A stretch of DNA of 55,231 nucleotides from Syntrophaceae bacterium (lineage in GTDB: Bacteria > Desulfobacterota > Syntrophia > Syntrophales > Smithellaceae), in assembly GCA_003139775.1 (NCBI GenBank), contig PLGI01000039.1, positions 245 to 55,475 on the forward strand, read 5' to 3'. Of this stretch, positions 54,136-55,231 are shown piece by piece. The notes beneath the pieces were generated by a model. It was not told where the DNA came from and did no database searches. It saw nothing but the letters and a program-made list of their open reading frames with translations. Position numbers and translations under genes: made by a program. Within the stretch, counting starts at the first letter, position 1, and every line of letters starts with the position of its first letter.

Positions 54136-54545
54136 ATTATAAAAAAGTGATGATTCAAGACCTATCCACCTATTTCCGTACAGATTAGTAAGAAATCAGA
54201 GGCATAAGAAAGACGCCTCGCATGATGAATTTAGAGAAGCTCCTTTAGAAAAAACCGAGGGATCTTCGATACGTACTTAAGTTACTGCTTTTTTATTAGT
54301 CTGCCTGTAACGTGCAGACATGATTACAGTATTCGACAAGCAAACTTCAGTCGCAGATGACCTTTAGGTTACGCACTCTGCTTCTGAAGCTTGGGTCTCA
54401 TTAACTTTCCAATTCCGACTTTTGACCTCGTGTAACCTCGCGTGACCTTCAGGTTATTAGGTTATGCGCTTCGCTTTCGCTTCCTTCTTTGGTTGAAGGC
54501 CGCAATAAAAGAAATAACTGAATTAATATTTTTCACGTCATCAGA
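54136..54545. repeat. Intergenic region with repeats (two TAACCT-AGGTCA units, one self-nested)
   Basis: The first 200 bp hold no gene; a GTCTGC/GCAGAC hairpin lies at 54299-54319. Then CAAACTTCAGTCGCAGATGACCTTTAGGTTA (54341-54371) lies in the loop of a hairpin closed by CTTCTGAAGCTTGGGTCTCATTAA. At 54423-54468 TGACCT, CGTGTAACCT and AGGTTATGCG surround the 20-bp unit CGCGTGACCTTCAGGTTATT (54439-54458), the same 20 bases as at 53771. Confidence 0.8.
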
Positions 54546-55091
54546 CTATTCAACACAAGAAATTTTATGAAATGTTGATATCTCTCTTATAGGGATTTTT
54601 TTCTTTAACAATTCTTCAGGAGAATTGTCTTTTAAACAATAAGATTGTTCCAAATAAATATAGACCGGAGACATTTTTGAATTGAATATTTTTGATTCAA
54701 TCAACATTTCATTAAAAGATTCAAAAATTCCTAAATCTTCTTTAATAAACCCTCTTATCTCCGGAACGGGACTATCTTCTATAGGACTATTCACTATTTC
54801 AATATAACCAATGTAGTTTTTATTTTTTTCTACGTCTAAACTCGCTACTGGATTTAAAATAATACTAATATTTTCAAATTCTGAAACTGGAATGCCCCCT
54901 CTATAGTAAACATGACTTATTCTATTTGACCCAAATGATGTTGATTTATGTTTTTCCAAAAACGTTGTTAATTTATGTTTTTCTAAAATAACAAAATTAA
55001 TTGGCAAAGGAGCGTTTATAAGTTTATGAAGCTCCTTCAACATTTCAGGTGACCATGTTGTCGGGAGTCGTTTTTGGTCATCTTGGGACAT
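54546..55091 (-). CDS. Hypothetical AT-rich protein with small internal duplication
   Basis: 181 residues, not recognised. It starts MSQDDQKRLPTTWSPEML; ATG 55091 has a usable GTAAGGAT ahead. No signal peptide or membrane span. Residues 37-44 and 46-53 read LEKHKLTT and LEKHKSTS, a tandem duplication also visible in the DNA (about 54940-54990). It is much more AT-rich than the nearby core genes and sits beside two tRNAs, a common integration site for foreign DNA. Could be a phage or island gene; function unknown. The last 140 bases of the window beyond it show no gene. Confidence 0.6.
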   Translation of the reverse strand: MSQDDQKRLPTTWSPEMLKELHKLINAPLPINFVILEKHKLTTFLEKHKSTSFGSNRISHVYYRGGIPVSEFENISIILNPVASLDVEKNKNYIGYIEIVNSPIEDSPVPEIRGFIKEDLGIFESFNEMLIESKIFNSKMSPVYIYLEQSYCLKDNSPEELLKKKIPIREISTFHKISCVE

Positions 55092-55231
55092 GATTTTAAT
55101 CCTTACCTTTCACTTTCAATCATTTTAAACACTCACATCTTATAGTTATTCTCCCATGTAAGGTTTTACGAGTCATCACACTAAGGTTGCCCAGAAAATT
55201 AACGATTTCTGATTGAAGAACTAAACCGCTG

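Overview
The window reads as chromosome of a Gram-negative anaerobe, probably a deltaproteobacterium of the Syntrophus/Smithella type. This is inferred from gene order (pgpA-cinA-thpR-recA-recX-alaS; mreBCD-mrdA-rodA followed by a bactofilin; an F1 operon with separate b' and b genes and no a or c gene) and from the gene families. No rRNA or other taxonomic marker is present. Base composition is mid-40s % GC by eye, with a few clearly AT-richer genes.

Layout. 1-2.6 kb (minus): a PAS/HD-GYP signalling protein cut by the window edge, plus a FIST sensor. 3.1-11.5 kb: a LexA-type repressor, then the DNA-maintenance cluster pgpA-cinA-thpR-recA-recX-alaS, with an AT-rich orphan gene wedged between thpR and recA. 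11.5-14.2 kb: a BsuBI/PstI-like restriction-modification pair with a 47-residue ORF in front. 14.2-20 kb: redox and stress genes (quinone reductase, SDR, AlkD, two OsmC proteins, MarC, small membrane proteins, an NTF2-like protein). 19.9-23.3 kb: an AIPR (abortive infection) gene split by a 98-bp palindromic insertion, an amidohydrolase gene with one in-frame TAG, and a SET-domain methyltransferase. 23.5-26.6 kb: acyl-CoA synthetase, dodecin, flavodoxin. 27.1-31 kb: an arsenic-type operon (arsR, acr3, a VKOR-DsbA fusion) with an MFS transporter behind it. 31-39 kb: a Rho_N-like protein, a secreted START protein, tRNA-Glu, a histone-H1-like protein, an RlmD-type RNA methyltransferase, a rhomboid and an M16C protease. 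39-45 kb: the F1/b operon (minus). 45-52 kb: bactofilin and the rod-shape operon (minus). 52-55 kb: a PpiD/SurA-type chaperone, tRNA-Ala, tRNA-Leu and an orphan gene.

The most unusual feature is the intergenic DNA. At least a dozen gaps carry short palindromic repeats from several families, and these repeats are inserted inside one another. A 20-22 bp unit (core TAACCT-AAAGGTCA) sits in the loops of at least four other hairpin repeats and, at two loci, in the centre of a copy of itself. One locus at 27.0 kb is nested three deep. A separate 107-124 bp MITE-like element occurs twice in opposite orientations with 18-bp terminal inverted repeats. Repeats supply the stop codon of cinA and the 3' end of an NTF2-like gene, disrupt the AIPR gene, and separate the rod-shape genes at three joints. 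No transposase is present in the window.

Limits: all calls come from reading the sequence and the conceptual translations; no database search, folding or alignment program was run. Where an internal start fits the ribosome binding site better than the longest reading frame, the internal start is reported.
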